From Campylobacter sp. (GTDB lineage: Bacteria; Campylobacterota; Campylobacteria; Campylobacterales; Campylobacteraceae): 48,072 nt of DNA. Made by a program: the position numbers and the translations under genes. Positions 32,126 through 41,063 of this stretch are shown one piece after another. Below the pieces are notes generated by a model. It made no database searches. It was given only the letters and a program-made list of their open reading frames with translations, and had not been told where the DNA came from. Position 1 is the first letter of the stretch, and every line of letters starts with the position of its first letter. The DNA is taken from contig JALFKC010000078.1 in assembly GCA_022775765.1 (NCBI GenBank), forward strand, positions 1-48,072, in the 5' to 3' direction.

Positions 32126-33460
32126 ATGGAAACAATCAAGTTGTTTTTGGCTCTTTTAGGAATTGTGGCAGCTATAACACTTCTTATTATGAAAAAAGAG
32201 ACTAGAACTGTGCTTATTGGCGTTGGTTTAGTGCTTTGCGTGCTTTCTTTGAAACCTATGGATTCACTTACTGCTTTTACTAAGTCTATGACAAATGCAA
32301 ATTTGATTAAAGCAATTTGTGCTAGTATGGGTTTTGCGTATGTGATGAAATTTACAGGATGTGATAAAGAACTTGTAAGAATGCTGACAAAACCTGTTAA
32401 AAATATAGGATTTTTCTTAATTCCTATAACTGTTGCTTTGACATTTTTTATCAATATTGCAATTCCATCAGCAGCAGGTTGTGCAGCAGCTGTAGGGGCT
32501 ACTTTGATACCTTTGCTTATGGCTAGTGGAGTTAAACCACAAATGGCAGCAGCAGCTGTGTTTGCTGGAACATTTGGAAGTGTTTTAAGCCCTGGACTTT
32601 CACATAACATCTTCGTAACAGATATGGTTATGGAGACAAATGCTGCTTATACAGTGCAAGATGTTATAGCAGTTCAAATTCCAAGTGCACTAATTGCTTT
32701 GGCAATCACACTGGTTGGAATTTCTATTATGGCGTTGATCCTAAAAGATTATCAAAAAGGACAAAGCTTTTCTATTTTATCTGCAGATAAAGAAAGCGGC
32801 ACTACCAAAAAAGATGATGGAAATATTAACTATCTACACGCAATAATGCCACTAATTCCTTTGATAATTTTGATAATAGGAAGCACCGACTTTGCAGACG
32901 CAAATTCTGAAAAAGCGATATCTTGGCTAACTTGGACGAAGATGGGCGTTGCTGAAGCGATGCTACTTGGAGCAATTTTGACTATTTTTGTCACAATGAC
33001 AAATCCTCAAACAATCACCAAAGAGTTTTTTACTGGTGCTGGTAACTCATATGCAAGCATAATGGGCATCATCATCGCAGCTGGTGTGTTTGTCGCAGGA
33101 CTTAAAGCGTGCGGTGCCGTTGATTATGTCATAGAAGCTCTAAAAAATGGACAAGAATACGCAAAATATGGCGGAACATTCATACCATTTTTGATGGGGC
33201 TTGTTACAGGTTCAGGCGATGCGGCAGCGATGGCGTTTAATGACGCAGTTACAAGGCACGCTGCAAGCTTTGGTATGGCTCAAGACGAACTTGGTATGGC
33301 AGTTACCATAGCAGGGGCTCTTGGTAGAAGTATGTCGCCGATTGCTGGTGCGTGCATAGTTTGTGCTGGAATAGCAGGAATTAATCCTATTGAGATAACC
33401 AAAAGAAACGCTCTTGGTATGATAGTTGCTGTTCTTGTGATAGCATTTATAATTTTATAA
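32126..33460 (+). CDS. dcuC: DcuC-family C4-dicarboxylate carrier, copy 2
   Basis: This 444-residue paralogue of the preceding gene repeats the same signatures: CASMGFAYVMKFTGCD, IAIPSAAGCAAAVGATLIPL and LVTGSGDAAAMAFNDAV. It has a slightly longer central loop (about 208-235, DKESGTTKKDDGNIN). AGGAGG precedes the ATG. Blocks of DNA match copy 1 almost perfectly while other parts have diverged. The two may differ in substrate or in uptake versus export. A strong hairpin (33487-33515) follows the gene. Confidence 0.9.
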   Translation: METIKLFLALLGIVAAITLLIMKKETRTVLIGVGLVLCVLSLKPMDSLTAFTKSMTNANLIKAICASMGFAYVMKFTGCDKELVRMLTKPVKNIGFFLIPITVALTFFINIAIPSAAGCAAAVGATLIPLLMASGVKPQMAAAAVFAGTFGSVLSPGLSHNIFVTDMVMETNAAYTVQDVIAVQIPSALIALAITLVGISIMALILKDYQKGQSFSILSADKESGTTKKDDGNINYLHAIMPLIPLIILIIGSTDFADANSEKAISWLTWTKMGVAEAMLLGAILTIFVTMTNPQTITKEFFTGAGNSYASIMGIIIAAGVFVAGLKACGAVDYVIEALKNGQEYAKYGGTFIPFLMGLVTGSGDAAAMAFNDAVTRHAASFGMAQDELGMAVTIAGALGRSMSPIAGACIVCAGIAGINPIEITKRNALGMIVAVLVIAFIIL

Positions 33461-33486
33461 ATGGCAAATTTTATTGACATTTTATA

Positions 33487-33515
33487 AGTTTAAAGCCGAA
33501 AAAAGGCTTTAAACT
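33487..33515. terminator. Hairpin after dcuC copy 2
   Basis: Perfect 11-bp inverted repeat AGTTTAAAGCC / GGCTTTAAACT with loop GAAAAAA. It lacks a clear T-tract after it on the plus strand, so it may end or only protect the dcuC transcript. Confidence 0.6.
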
Positions 33516-33600
33516 CTGAAAATTTGTGTAAATTTTACATACTTTGTGAAATTTTTTTAACTTTTTTATATTTATTCTAGTAAAATTTAATTTATTATCA

Positions 33601-33606
33601 TATAAT
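33601..33606 (+). promoter_or_regulatory. -10 box of the aconitase-citrate synthase-IDH operon
   Basis: TATAAT in ATCATATAATCAC, 65 bases before the aconitase start. AAAGAAAGGA precedes the ATG at 33671. Confidence 0.55.
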
Positions 33607-33670
33607 CACTATATTAAAAAAGTTATAAATTTGTAAAATTTATTTAAATTTTAAAAAAGAAAGGATTTAC

Positions 33671-35530
33671 ATGGCTCAAAATGTTACACAAAAAATTATC
33701 TCAGCACACCAAACAAGTTTGGTAGGAGACACTTTAAGTATAAAGATAGACCAAACTCTAACCCAAGACGCAACAGGAACAATGGCGTATTTGGAATTTA
33801 TGAGTTTTGGTTTGGATAGGGTTAAGACTGATCTTTCAGTAAGTTATGTCGATCACAACACCTTACAAAACGGTTTTATGAATGCAGACGATCACAAATT
33901 CTTACAAACCGCAGCCGATAGATACGGCATAGTTTTTTCAAAAGCAGGCAATGGAATTTGCCATCAAGTGCATGTAGAAAACTTCGCAAAACCTGGCGTT
34001 ACGATTTTGGGATCTGACTCTCACACCCCAACTTCTTCAGCTCTTGGAGCTCTAGCAATAGGTGCTGGTGGGCTTGATGTAGCGTGTGCGATGGCTGGAA
34101 TTCCATTTAGTCTTGTTGCACCAAAGGTCGTTGGAGTCGAACTAAAAGGCAAGCTTAGAGATGGAGTTAGTGCAAAAGATATCATCATCTATCTTATTGG
34201 CAAACTAACAGTTAAAGGTGGCGTTAATAAGATCATAGAATACCACGGTGAGGGCGTTAAAACTCTAAAAGTGCCTGAGAGAGCGACAATTTGCAATATG
34301 GGTGCAGAACTTGGTGCTACAAGCTCGGTTTTCCCATCTGATGAAAACACCTTAGAGTTTTTGACTCTTCAAAAAAGAGCGGGTGATTACAAAGAGCTAA
34401 AAGCTGACGCGGATGCAACCTATGATGAGAATATCGTCATTGACCTAAACACTCTTGAACCACAAGCTTCTTGTCCAAATTCACCTGACAATGTAAAGCT
34501 AGTAAGCGAACTAAAAGATATCAAGGTTGATCAAGTTTTGATAGGAAGTTGTACCAACTCATCATATTTTGACTTTGTCAAGGTCGCTTCTATCCTAAAA
34601 GACAAAAGAGTTCATCCAGATGTCTCACTCGCAATCAGCCCAGGAAGCAATCAAGTCCTAGAGATGATAACCGAGAGTGGAATTTTGGCTGTGCTTTTAA
34701 GAGCAGGGGCTAGAATACTAGAATCAGCATGTGGTCCGTGCATAGGTATGGGGCAATCACCTGCGTCAAATTCAGTCTCGCTTAGAACTTTTAATAGAAA
34801 CTTCTACGGCAGAAGTGGCACAAACTCAGCTTCAGTGTATCTAGTTTCGCCTGAAGTTGCAGCCCTTTCAGCGGTAAATGGCTATATCTCTAATCCGCTA
34901 GGAAGTAAGCTTGACGCGTTTAGTATTGATGTGGATTATCCTAAAAACAAAAATTTACTCATCGAGCCAACCTTCAAAAGCGAAGTTGTGATGGGGCCAA
35001 ATATCAAGCCAATCCCTAAATTTGAACCAATCGGGAATAAATTTAGCACAAAAGTTATGATAAGCCTAGGTGACAATATCACTACAGACCACATTATGCC
35101 AGCTGGTGCGAAGGTGCTTCCATACAGAAGTAATATAGAAAAAATTTCAGAGTTTGTATTTTCGAATATTGACGAAGAGTTTTCAAAAAGATGCCTTGAA
35201 AATGGCGGTGGTGTCATAGTTGCAAAGCAAAACTACGGCCAAGGTTCATCAAGAGAACACGCCGCAATCGCACCTAGATATCTTGGCATAAAGGCTGTAA
35301 TTGCAGGAAGTTTTGCAAGAATCCACAAGAAAAATCTCATAAATTTTGGAATTTTACCAATTGAGATGGATGTGGAAGCTAAACTTTTTGATGAGATAGA
35401 GGTTAGTTTTGATAAAAACGAAATCAAAGTTATTAACAAAACTCAAAACAAAACATACACTACCAAAAATTCTCTCAGTGAAGCTGAATACAAACTGATA
35501 GAAGTTGGTGGTTTGCTTAATACTTTCTAA
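33671..35530 (+). CDS. Aconitate hydratase (short, non-AcnB type)
   Basis: This 619-residue enzyme isomerises citrate to isocitrate by way of a [4Fe-4S] cluster held by C294 (IGSCTNS), C354 and C357 (ESACGPCIGMG). It has SDSHTPT (115-121) in the substrate site and a C-terminal swivel domain (about 460-570) with GDNITTDHIMPAGA and QGSSREHAA, the Ser-Arg loop that reads the substrate. It is much shorter than AcnB (about 860), the form usual in Campylobacter, and shorter than AcnA (about 890). This size is common in anaerobes such as Clostridia. It leads an operon with citrate synthase and isocitrate dehydrogenase, which settles aconitase over isopropylmalate or homoaconitate enzymes. Confidence 0.87.
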   Translation: MAQNVTQKIISAHQTSLVGDTLSIKIDQTLTQDATGTMAYLEFMSFGLDRVKTDLSVSYVDHNTLQNGFMNADDHKFLQTAADRYGIVFSKAGNGICHQVHVENFAKPGVTILGSDSHTPTSSALGALAIGAGGLDVACAMAGIPFSLVAPKVVGVELKGKLRDGVSAKDIIIYLIGKLTVKGGVNKIIEYHGEGVKTLKVPERATICNMGAELGATSSVFPSDENTLEFLTLQKRAGDYKELKADADATYDENIVIDLNTLEPQASCPNSPDNVKLVSELKDIKVDQVLIGSCTNSSYFDFVKVASILKDKRVHPDVSLAISPGSNQVLEMITESGILAVLLRAGARILESACGPCIGMGQSPASNSVSLRTFNRNFYGRSGTNSASVYLVSPEVAALSAVNGYISNPLGSKLDAFSIDVDYPKNKNLLIEPTFKSEVVMGPNIKPIPKFEPIGNKFSTKVMISLGDNITTDHIMPAGAKVLPYRSNIEKISEFVFSNIDEEFSKRCLENGGGVIVAKQNYGQGSSREHAAIAPRYLGIKAVIAGSFARIHKKNLINFGILPIEMDVEAKLFDEIEVSFDKNEIKVINKTQNKTYTTKNSLSEAEYKLIEVGGLLNTF

Positions 35531-35540
35531 GGAGATACAA

Positions 35541-36842
35541 ATGAGCGAGTTTTTAAAAGACCAATACAACAGCTTAAAAGGAGTTGGCTCGATTGACGCT
35601 AGCCTGTATAAAAAATACGAGGTCAAAAAAGGGCTTAGAAACGAAAATGGCACTGGAGTTTTAGTTGGCCTTACTAAAGTTTCTGAAGTTGAGGGCTATG
35701 ATATTGTAGATAACAAAAAAGTCCCTAAAAAAGGGCATTTGTATTATAGAGGATATGATATTAGAAAGATAGCCGAGCTTTCAAAAGGTGAGTTTATCTA
35801 TGAAAAAACATGCTTTTTACTGCTTTTTGGTAGAATTCCAACTTCTGATGAGCTTGATAAATTCAAAAAAATTTTATCAGATCATTATGATTTGCCAAAG
35901 GATTTTTTGGAAAATATCATCCTTAAAAACCCATCAAATTCACTGATGAATCACATAATGAGATGTATTCTCTCTCTTTATTCATCAGACGCTGACCCTG
36001 ATAATATCGACACTTATGAGTTACTCAAAAAGGGCATCTCTATCATAGCAAAGCTTCCAGCAATAATCAGCTACTCTTTGCAAGCAAAAAGCCACTATTT
36101 GGATAAAGACACCCTTACTATCCACTTTCCAAAAAAAGACTACACAATAGCTCAAAACCTACTCTATATGTCACGCAATAATGGCAAATTTAGCGACCTT
36201 GAGGCAAAGACTTTGGATATGTGCTTGATGGTGCATGCAGACCATGGAGGTGGAAATAACTCAACTTTCACGGGCACGGTTGTCTCCTCAACTCATACTG
36301 ATATCTACTCTATGATAAGTGCTTCTATGGCAAGCCTTAAGGGGCCTTTGCACGGTGGGGCAAGTGGGGCAACTCTAGCAATGATGCACGCTATAATTGA
36401 CGATATCGGCGAAAAAGCGAGTGATGATGAGATAAGAAGCGTAATCAAAAGACTGCTTGAGAAAGACTATTTTGACAAAAAAGGCGTAGTTTATGGTATC
36501 GGTCACGCAGTTTATACTATATCAGATCCAAGATGTGAGCTTTTAAAGGCTAAAGCTGGCGAACTCTCAAAAGGCAAATTTGATGATAGATTTAACTTCT
36601 ATGATAGATTTGAAAAAATCGCAATCGAAGAGCTAAAAGCTAAAAAAGGCATAGTAACTTGTGCGAATGTGGATTTTTACTCAGGGCTTGTGTATGAGAT
36701 GCTTGCTTTGCCTAGAGAGCTTTTTGTGCCGATATTTGCGTGCGCTAGAACAGTTGGATGGATAGCACATAATATCGAAAGCTTAATTTATAGTGACAAA
36801 ATTATTCGCCCAGCAACAAAATATGTAGGAGATATTAAATGA
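35541..36842 (+). CDS. Citrate synthase (clostridial/Bacteroides-like type)
   Basis: This 433-residue enzyme condenses oxaloacetate and acetyl-CoA. It shows the citrate synthase blocks GHLYYRGYDI, MVHADHGGGNNSTFTGTVVSS, GPLHGGASGATLAMM (catalytic His), GIGHAVYTISDPR (second His) and ANVDFYSGLV (catalytic Asp). The extended N-terminus (GLRNENGTGVLVGLTKVSEVEGY) is that of the Firmicutes/Bacteroides branch rather than the usual proteobacterial GltA. ATG 35541 is chosen because AAGGAG lies just before it; the open frame extends 12 codons into aconitase without need. Methylcitrate synthase is an alternative, but the flanking aconitase and isocitrate dehydrogenase argue for citrate. Confidence 0.88.
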   Translation: MSEFLKDQYNSLKGVGSIDASLYKKYEVKKGLRNENGTGVLVGLTKVSEVEGYDIVDNKKVPKKGHLYYRGYDIRKIAELSKGEFIYEKTCFLLLFGRIPTSDELDKFKKILSDHYDLPKDFLENIILKNPSNSLMNHIMRCILSLYSSDADPDNIDTYELLKKGISIIAKLPAIISYSLQAKSHYLDKDTLTIHFPKKDYTIAQNLLYMSRNNGKFSDLEAKTLDMCLMVHADHGGGNNSTFTGTVVSSTHTDIYSMISASMASLKGPLHGGASGATLAMMHAIIDDIGEKASDDEIRSVIKRLLEKDYFDKKGVVYGIGHAVYTISDPRCELLKAKAGELSKGKFDDRFNFYDRFEKIAIEELKAKKGIVTCANVDFYSGLVYEMLALPRELFVPIFACARTVGWIAHNIESLIYSDKIIRPATKYVGDIK

Positions 36843-37828
36843 CAGATATAGTTTTACTTCCAGGTGATGGTATAGGCAAAGAGATAACTGCAAGTGTAGT
36901 TGAGATTTTGGACAAAGCTGGTGCAAATATAAAGTGGCACGAGTTTGAAGTGGGACAAGGAGCGTATGATAAATGTGGTGAATTAATACCAAATGATGTC
37001 ATCGAAGCGATCAAACAATACAAAATCGCCCTAAAAGGGCCAGTAACTACGCCTATTGGTAAGGGATTTCGTTCGGTAAATGTTACGCTTAGATCTATGT
37101 TTGATCTATACGCTAATGTCCGTCCAGCCAAATCCATACCATTCATATCAAAATTTCAAGATGTTGATATAGTAACTGTTAGGGAAAACACCGAAGGGCT
37201 TTATATCGGCGAAGAAAGAGAGATTAATGGGGGATTTGAGGCGATAAAAAGAATAACTCGCAAAAATAGTGAGAGAATTATCCGCTACGCATTTGAATAC
37301 GCCAAAAATCACGGACGCAAAAAGGTAACTTGCGTGCATAAGGCAAATATCCTAAAGCAAACCGATGGGCTATTCCTTAGCATATTTAGAGATATTGCAA
37401 AAGAGTATCCAAGTATCACAAGCGATGATAAAATCATAGACAATATGTGTATGCAACTAGTTATGTATCCAAGTAGCTACGATGTCATCGTTACTGCAAA
37501 TTTATATGGCGATATTTTGTCTGATTTAATCGCAGGGTTAGTTGGCGGTTTGGGGCTAGTAGCTGGAGCAAATATCGGCACAAACGCTGGCATATATGAA
37601 GCAGTGCATGGAAGTGCGCCTGATATTGCAGGCAAGGGTATTGCCAATCCAAGTGCACTTTTGGAAGGTGCTTGCATGATGCTTGATGATATTGACAAAA
37701 AAGACATCGCAACAAAAATCAGAAAAGCTGTAGCCAAAACACTAGATGAGAGGGTTAGTCTAACTGGCGACCTAGGTGGCAAAGCAACTACGGCAGAGTT
37801 TACAAAGGCTGTGATAGCTAATCTTTAA
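36839..37828 (+). CDS. Isocitrate dehydrogenase, NAD-type short form
   Basis: This 329-residue beta-decarboxylating dehydrogenase has LPGDGIGKEI at the N-terminus, GPVTTPIGKGFRSVNVTLR (substrate loop with Ser and Arg), YANVRPAKS, VRENTEGLYIG, VHKANILKQTDGLF (catalytic Lys) and VTANLYGDILSDL (metal-binding Asp). It lacks the long insert of the proteobacterial NADP enzyme. Isopropylmalate and homoisocitrate dehydrogenases are close relatives; the 'SVNVTLR' substrate loop and the operon favour isocitrate. It overlaps citrate synthase by 4 bp (ATGA), so it is translated by coupling. A perfect hairpin ends the operon. The product, 2-oxoglutarate, feeds glutamate synthesis. Confidence 0.86.
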   Translation: MTDIVLLPGDGIGKEITASVVEILDKAGANIKWHEFEVGQGAYDKCGELIPNDVIEAIKQYKIALKGPVTTPIGKGFRSVNVTLRSMFDLYANVRPAKSIPFISKFQDVDIVTVRENTEGLYIGEEREINGGFEAIKRITRKNSERIIRYAFEYAKNHGRKKVTCVHKANILKQTDGLFLSIFRDIAKEYPSITSDDKIIDNMCMQLVMYPSSYDVIVTANLYGDILSDLIAGLVGGLGLVAGANIGTNAGIYEAVHGSAPDIAGKGIANPSALLEGACMMLDDIDKKDIATKIRKAVAKTLDERVSLTGDLGGKATTAEFTKAVIANL

Positions 37829-37831
37829 CTC

Positions 37832-37860
37832 AAATTTGACGGATTTAATCCGTCAAATTT
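37832..37860 (+). terminator. Terminator of the aconitase operon
   Basis: A perfect 13-bp inverted repeat, AAATTTGACGGAT / ATCCGTCAAATTT with loop TTA, four bases after the isocitrate dehydrogenase stop codon. The 3' arm ends in AAATTT. Confidence 0.8.
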
Positions 37861-37907
37861 ACCATTATTTGATAAAATTTCGTTTCAATATTACAAAAGA
37901 GAAAAGT

Positions 37908-38281
37908 ATACTTACAGATAAATTTTTTGAAGTTTTAAAATTTAAAGGTGTTGTGACTATACTTTCGTGGGGTGGTGAAGATGAGCCAAATGTTGTCAAT
38001 ACTTGGAACTCATACCTTTTGGTTAAAGATGAGACTATAATTTGCCAGTAGCTAGAATGAGCCATTTACAGACAAATCTCAAGGTAAATAATCACATCAA
38101 AATGACCCTTGGCTCAAGAGAAGTGATGGGCAATAATAACTATCAAGGAACTGGCTTTTTGATATAAGGCAGGGCGTCTTTTTTGGATAGTGGTGAGATT
38201 TATGGCGAGATGAGATCAAGATTTTCATTTGCAAAAAGAGTTTTAAAAGTAGAAGTTCTCTCATCAAAACAGCTTTTGTAA
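37908..38281 (+). pseudogene. Decayed FMN-binding split-barrel (PPOx-like) protein
   Basis: The remnant reads LTDKFFEVLKFKGVVTILSWGGEDEP, then NTWNSYLLVKDETIIC. A one-base loss after 38045 shifts the frame to PVARMSHLQTNLKVNNHIKMTLGSREVMGNNNYQGTGFLI, then a TAA stop (about 38164). It continues as GRASFLDSGEIYGEMRSRFSFAKRVLKVEVLSSKQLL to TAA at 38279-38281. This is the pattern of small pyridoxamine-oxidase-like flavin proteins of anaerobes. The expected start codon is ATA (37908-37910) instead of ATG. With three lesions the gene is dead. It lies between two hairpins. Confidence 0.8.
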
Positions 38282-38299
38282 TAGTTGTGAGATTTGAAG

Positions 38300-38341
38300 C
38301 AGGAATGAGATATCAAAAATTTTGTATAAATCTCATCCCTG
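38300..38341 (+). terminator. Hairpin between the flavoprotein remnant and the sugar transferase
   Basis: CAGGAATGAGAT (38300-38311) pairs with ATCTCATCCCTG (38330-38341) with one mismatch, followed by TTTTGTAAATTTAT on the plus strand. It lies between converging genes and may serve both. Confidence 0.6.
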
Positions 38342-38368
38342 TTTTGTAAATTTATAGTTTATTCAAAT

Positions 38369-39694
38369 TTAACTTGCACCCTCTCTTAAAAGCACAGTTT
38401 TAAAGGTTTTGAGAATAATGATAATGTCAATATAAACTCGCCAGTTTTTGACATACCAAACATTAAGCTTGGTTCTATCGCTAAAATTTAGTGTTTCTCG
38501 CCCTGTTATTTGAGCTAATCCTGTAAGTCCGGGCTTGACAAGCCTAATTGTGTAGATATCTTCATCGCTTGTTCCAGACTCTTTGTGCTCATTTGGTGGC
38601 ACAGGTCTAGGCCCTACGATACTCATTTCAAGCTTTAAAACATTGATAAGCTGCGGGAGCTCATCAAGTGAAGTTTTCCTTAGAAAAGCACCTATTTTAG
38701 TAATTCTAGGATCATTTTTGTATTTGTGAAATTTATCATAATACTCTATCTCTTCAGGATTTTCATCCAAATAACGCTTTAAAATCTCATCACTATTTTC
38801 TCTCATACTTCTAAATTTATAACAGCCAAAAACTTTTCCATATTGACCAGCTCTATCTTGCCTAAAAAGCACACTTCCGCGTGGTTCTTCAAGTTTGATA
38901 AGCACAAAAATTACCAAAAATATAATAAACAAAAATGGCAGTGCTAAAAGCACGATTGTGTAGTCTATAAGAGTTTTGATTAGCCGATTTAGTGGGCTTT
39001 GAAGTGAGTTTTCAAGCACAAAAAGATTGGTACGAGAGTTAAAAAGATTGTAAATACTAGCTCTGCTAAAATCATAACTATCAAGAAGCGGGGTAAATAT
39101 CACCTCTTTGTGCGAACAGATGTTTTGTTCTACTAGTTTATCGAGTTTAGCTGGGTTTAGTCCTTGGCTAGAGATAAAAATCGTATCATAATCGCCCTGT
39201 CTGCTAATGGTGTAGCCTAGATATGGATTGCCAAATATTTCTCGTCTAAAGTGCTTATTAGAATTAACTACCTTAGCTTTTTTCTGCCAAATTCCAACTT
39301 TAAAAAGAGAGTGTTTGAGTATAAATTTGGCAAATGGAATGAGTATCATCATAAGCAAAAATGTCATCGTTAAGATAATCCTAGAGTATGAGAGATTTTT
39401 GCTAAGGGCAAGTATAGAAAAAAGTATGATAAAAGCTAGAAAAGATGAGCGGATGATAAGTAAATTCTCGTGCCAAAAATCATATCTATGGGTGTAAATT
39501 CCTTGATACGCAAAGATAAAAAACGGTATAAAATATATGAGAAAAAACTCTGTGTAGTCATTAAAATCGTGGTGCAAAGATGGATCAAAAAACCCATTTA
39601 GAAAGTTTTTGATAATAACCGACATCAATACAGATAGATATATCATCGCCAAATCACACAGTGCAATACAGCATAAATTTAGTATTTTTTTCAC
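38369..39694 (-). CDS. Polyprenyl-phosphate sugar-1-phosphate transferase (WbaP/WcaJ-like)
   Basis: This 441-residue membrane enzyme starts glycan repeat units by moving a sugar-1-phosphate onto undecaprenyl phosphate. Four N-terminal membrane segments (about 10-125) and a soluble middle are followed by another membrane helix (about 240-262). The catalytic domain has FRQDRAGQYGKVFGCYKFRSM, RKTSLDELPQLINVLKLEMS, IVGPRPVPP and VKPGLTGLAQITGR. Start is GTG 39692-39694 with AAAGGT in front. It diverges from the chain-length gene, and a G9 tract sits near the -35 region of its likely promoter (TATAAT on the minus strand at 39743-39738). The sugar (Gal, Glc or GalNAc) is not known. Confidence 0.9.
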   Translation of the reverse strand: MKKILNLCCIALCDLAMIYLSVLMSVIIKNFLNGFFDPSLHHDFNDYTEFFLIYFIPFFIFAYQGIYTHRYDFWHENLLIIRSSFLAFIILFSILALSKNLSYSRIILTMTFLLMMILIPFAKFILKHSLFKVGIWQKKAKVVNSNKHFRREIFGNPYLGYTISRQGDYDTIFISSQGLNPAKLDKLVEQNICSHKEVIFTPLLDSYDFSRASIYNLFNSRTNLFVLENSLQSPLNRLIKTLIDYTIVLLALPFLFIIFLVIFVLIKLEEPRGSVLFRQDRAGQYGKVFGCYKFRSMRENSDEILKRYLDENPEEIEYYDKFHKYKNDPRITKIGAFLRKTSLDELPQLINVLKLEMSIVGPRPVPPNEHKESGTSDEDIYTIRLVKPGLTGLAQITGRETLNFSDRTKLNVWYVKNWRVYIDIIIILKTFKTVLLREGAS

Positions 39695-39737
39695 AATAAA
39701 CTGACCTTTTTTTGTTTTTAAAATAATTAATCTGTAA

Positions 39738-39805
39738 ATTATACCATAGAAAAACTATAAATTCGGGGGGGGGTGAATTTGGCGAAATTTTAAACGATAT
39801 ATAAG
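39738..39805. promoter_or_regulatory. Divergent promoters around a G9 tract (possible phase switch)
   Basis: A run of nine G (39765-39773) lies between a minus-strand -10 TATAAT (39743-39738) and a plus-strand -10 TATAAG (39800-39805). With 17-base spacers the -35 boxes would lie at 39766-39761 and 39777-39782, touching the tract on either side. Poly-G runs of this length change by slipped-strand errors in Campylobacter. Here that would alter promoter spacing for the sugar transferase, the Wzz-like gene, or both. Confidence 0.55.
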
Positions 39806-39852
39806 TATAAACTCTATAAAATACCAAAAATACAAAAATTTTGGAGTAACAT

Positions 39853-41055
39853 TTGCAGACTAATCAAAATGAAATTTATGATGACGAGATAGATTTAATA
39901 GAACTTTTTAAAACTCTTTGGGACGGCAGGATAGTTATCGCTATTTGTGTGGCAGTGTTTGTTGTGCTAGGTGTGATATATATTTTAGTAGCTACGCCTT
40001 GGTATAAGGCAACGGCTTTGGTTGAGACTGGATACTATAAATCGGGTGCTACTCAAAACAATCTCTTGTCTGAAACTTCTGCTACAATAGAAAAATTAAG
40101 AATCTCATACATAGATCTCTTAGAAGAGACAGAAGACAAAGACGCCTATGTGGATAGCATAAATGAAGTCAAAAACAACCCTAGCTTTTTTAAAATCACA
40201 GCTTTTGGCAAAACAAATGACCTTGCAAAAGATATCATAAATTTAGTCGTTAGTGACGCAGCAAGTGAGCACAACAATACTTTGCAGACATATCTTAGCA
40301 CTCAAAAAGTAACTCTTGCTAATATTGACCGCCAAATAGAGTTTCTCAAAAACAACCGAATAGTTGAGGTTCAAACTCGCATAGATAATATGCAAAAAAT
40401 CACTATGCCAAAGCTTCAAAGGCAGATAGATTATTTTGAAAAAGTAGTAATTCCTATGGCTAGAAAAGATGTAGAAGTCATCGATACTATAAACCTACCA
40501 TCTTTAGAAAGCAGGATAAATTTGCTAAATGATGATGCTAAAAGATACGAAGATGAACTAAAATTGCTGAAAAATGCAAAAGGTAGTGATTTCACAATCG
40601 CAATAGAGCTTATCCAAGAGCAAAATCTAAACTCAAATCTCTCATCAACCAAAAACAATCTCATAGCCTTAGAACAGCAACGAGAAGTGCTTATAACCAA
40701 AACAAAGCCCGAGCTTCAAAATAGGCTTGATAGGCTTACAAATATTGAGCTTGTAAATTTGCAAAGCGATATGGATAAGCTTAGATACGATACTCTACCA
40801 GCACTTCAAAGAGAGCTGTATAATCTGCAAACTGCGGAACTCAATGCCTTGCTAGATAAGAGATCAATAGTTGAAATCTCACTTCAGCCACACAGTTACA
40901 AAAATACTTCCATAGTCTCAGATATAGTTGTCTCGCAAAACCCAACCAAACCCAAAAAACTAATAATTTTAGCAGTTTCTTTGGTGCTTGGCGGTATGAT
41001 AGGGGTGTTTGTGGTGCTGGTAAGAAGTAAGTATTGTTTATATGGATATGAATAA
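39853..41055 (+). CDS. Wzz-like chain-length determinant (polysaccharide co-polymerase)
   Basis: This 400-residue inner-membrane protein has two end helices (about 28-50 and 370-393) enclosing a long periplasmic domain rich in coiled coil (IDRQIEFLKNNRIVEVQTRI and later LQNRLDRLTNIELVNLQSDM). NPTKPKK before the last helix is the Pro-rich motif of the Wzz family. It sets how many repeat units the Wzy polymerase links. The start is TTG 39853 with GGAG in front; no ATG fits the family start (DEIDLIELFKTLWDGR). It leads the plus-strand capsule/O-antigen genes. Base composition is like the main chromosome, unlike the more A/T-rich genes after it. Confidence 0.88.
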   Translation: MQTNQNEIYDDEIDLIELFKTLWDGRIVIAICVAVFVVLGVIYILVATPWYKATALVETGYYKSGATQNNLLSETSATIEKLRISYIDLLEETEDKDAYVDSINEVKNNPSFFKITAFGKTNDLAKDIINLVVSDAASEHNNTLQTYLSTQKVTLANIDRQIEFLKNNRIVEVQTRIDNMQKITMPKLQRQIDYFEKVVIPMARKDVEVIDTINLPSLESRINLLNDDAKRYEDELKLLKNAKGSDFTIAIELIQEQNLNSNLSSTKNNLIALEQQREVLITKTKPELQNRLDRLTNIELVNLQSDMDKLRYDTLPALQRELYNLQTAELNALLDKRSIVEISLQPHSYKNTSIVSDIVVSQNPTKPKKLIILAVSLVLGGMIGVFVVLVRSKYCLYGYE

Positions 41056-41063
41056 AATTTTAT

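Noticed and set aside
32113-32610. Long minus-strand open frame opposite dcuC copy 2, with a similar one at 30734-31093
   Set aside because: It mirrors the codon structure of the real carrier, has no ribosome site and recurs in both paralogues because their coding sequences are alike.
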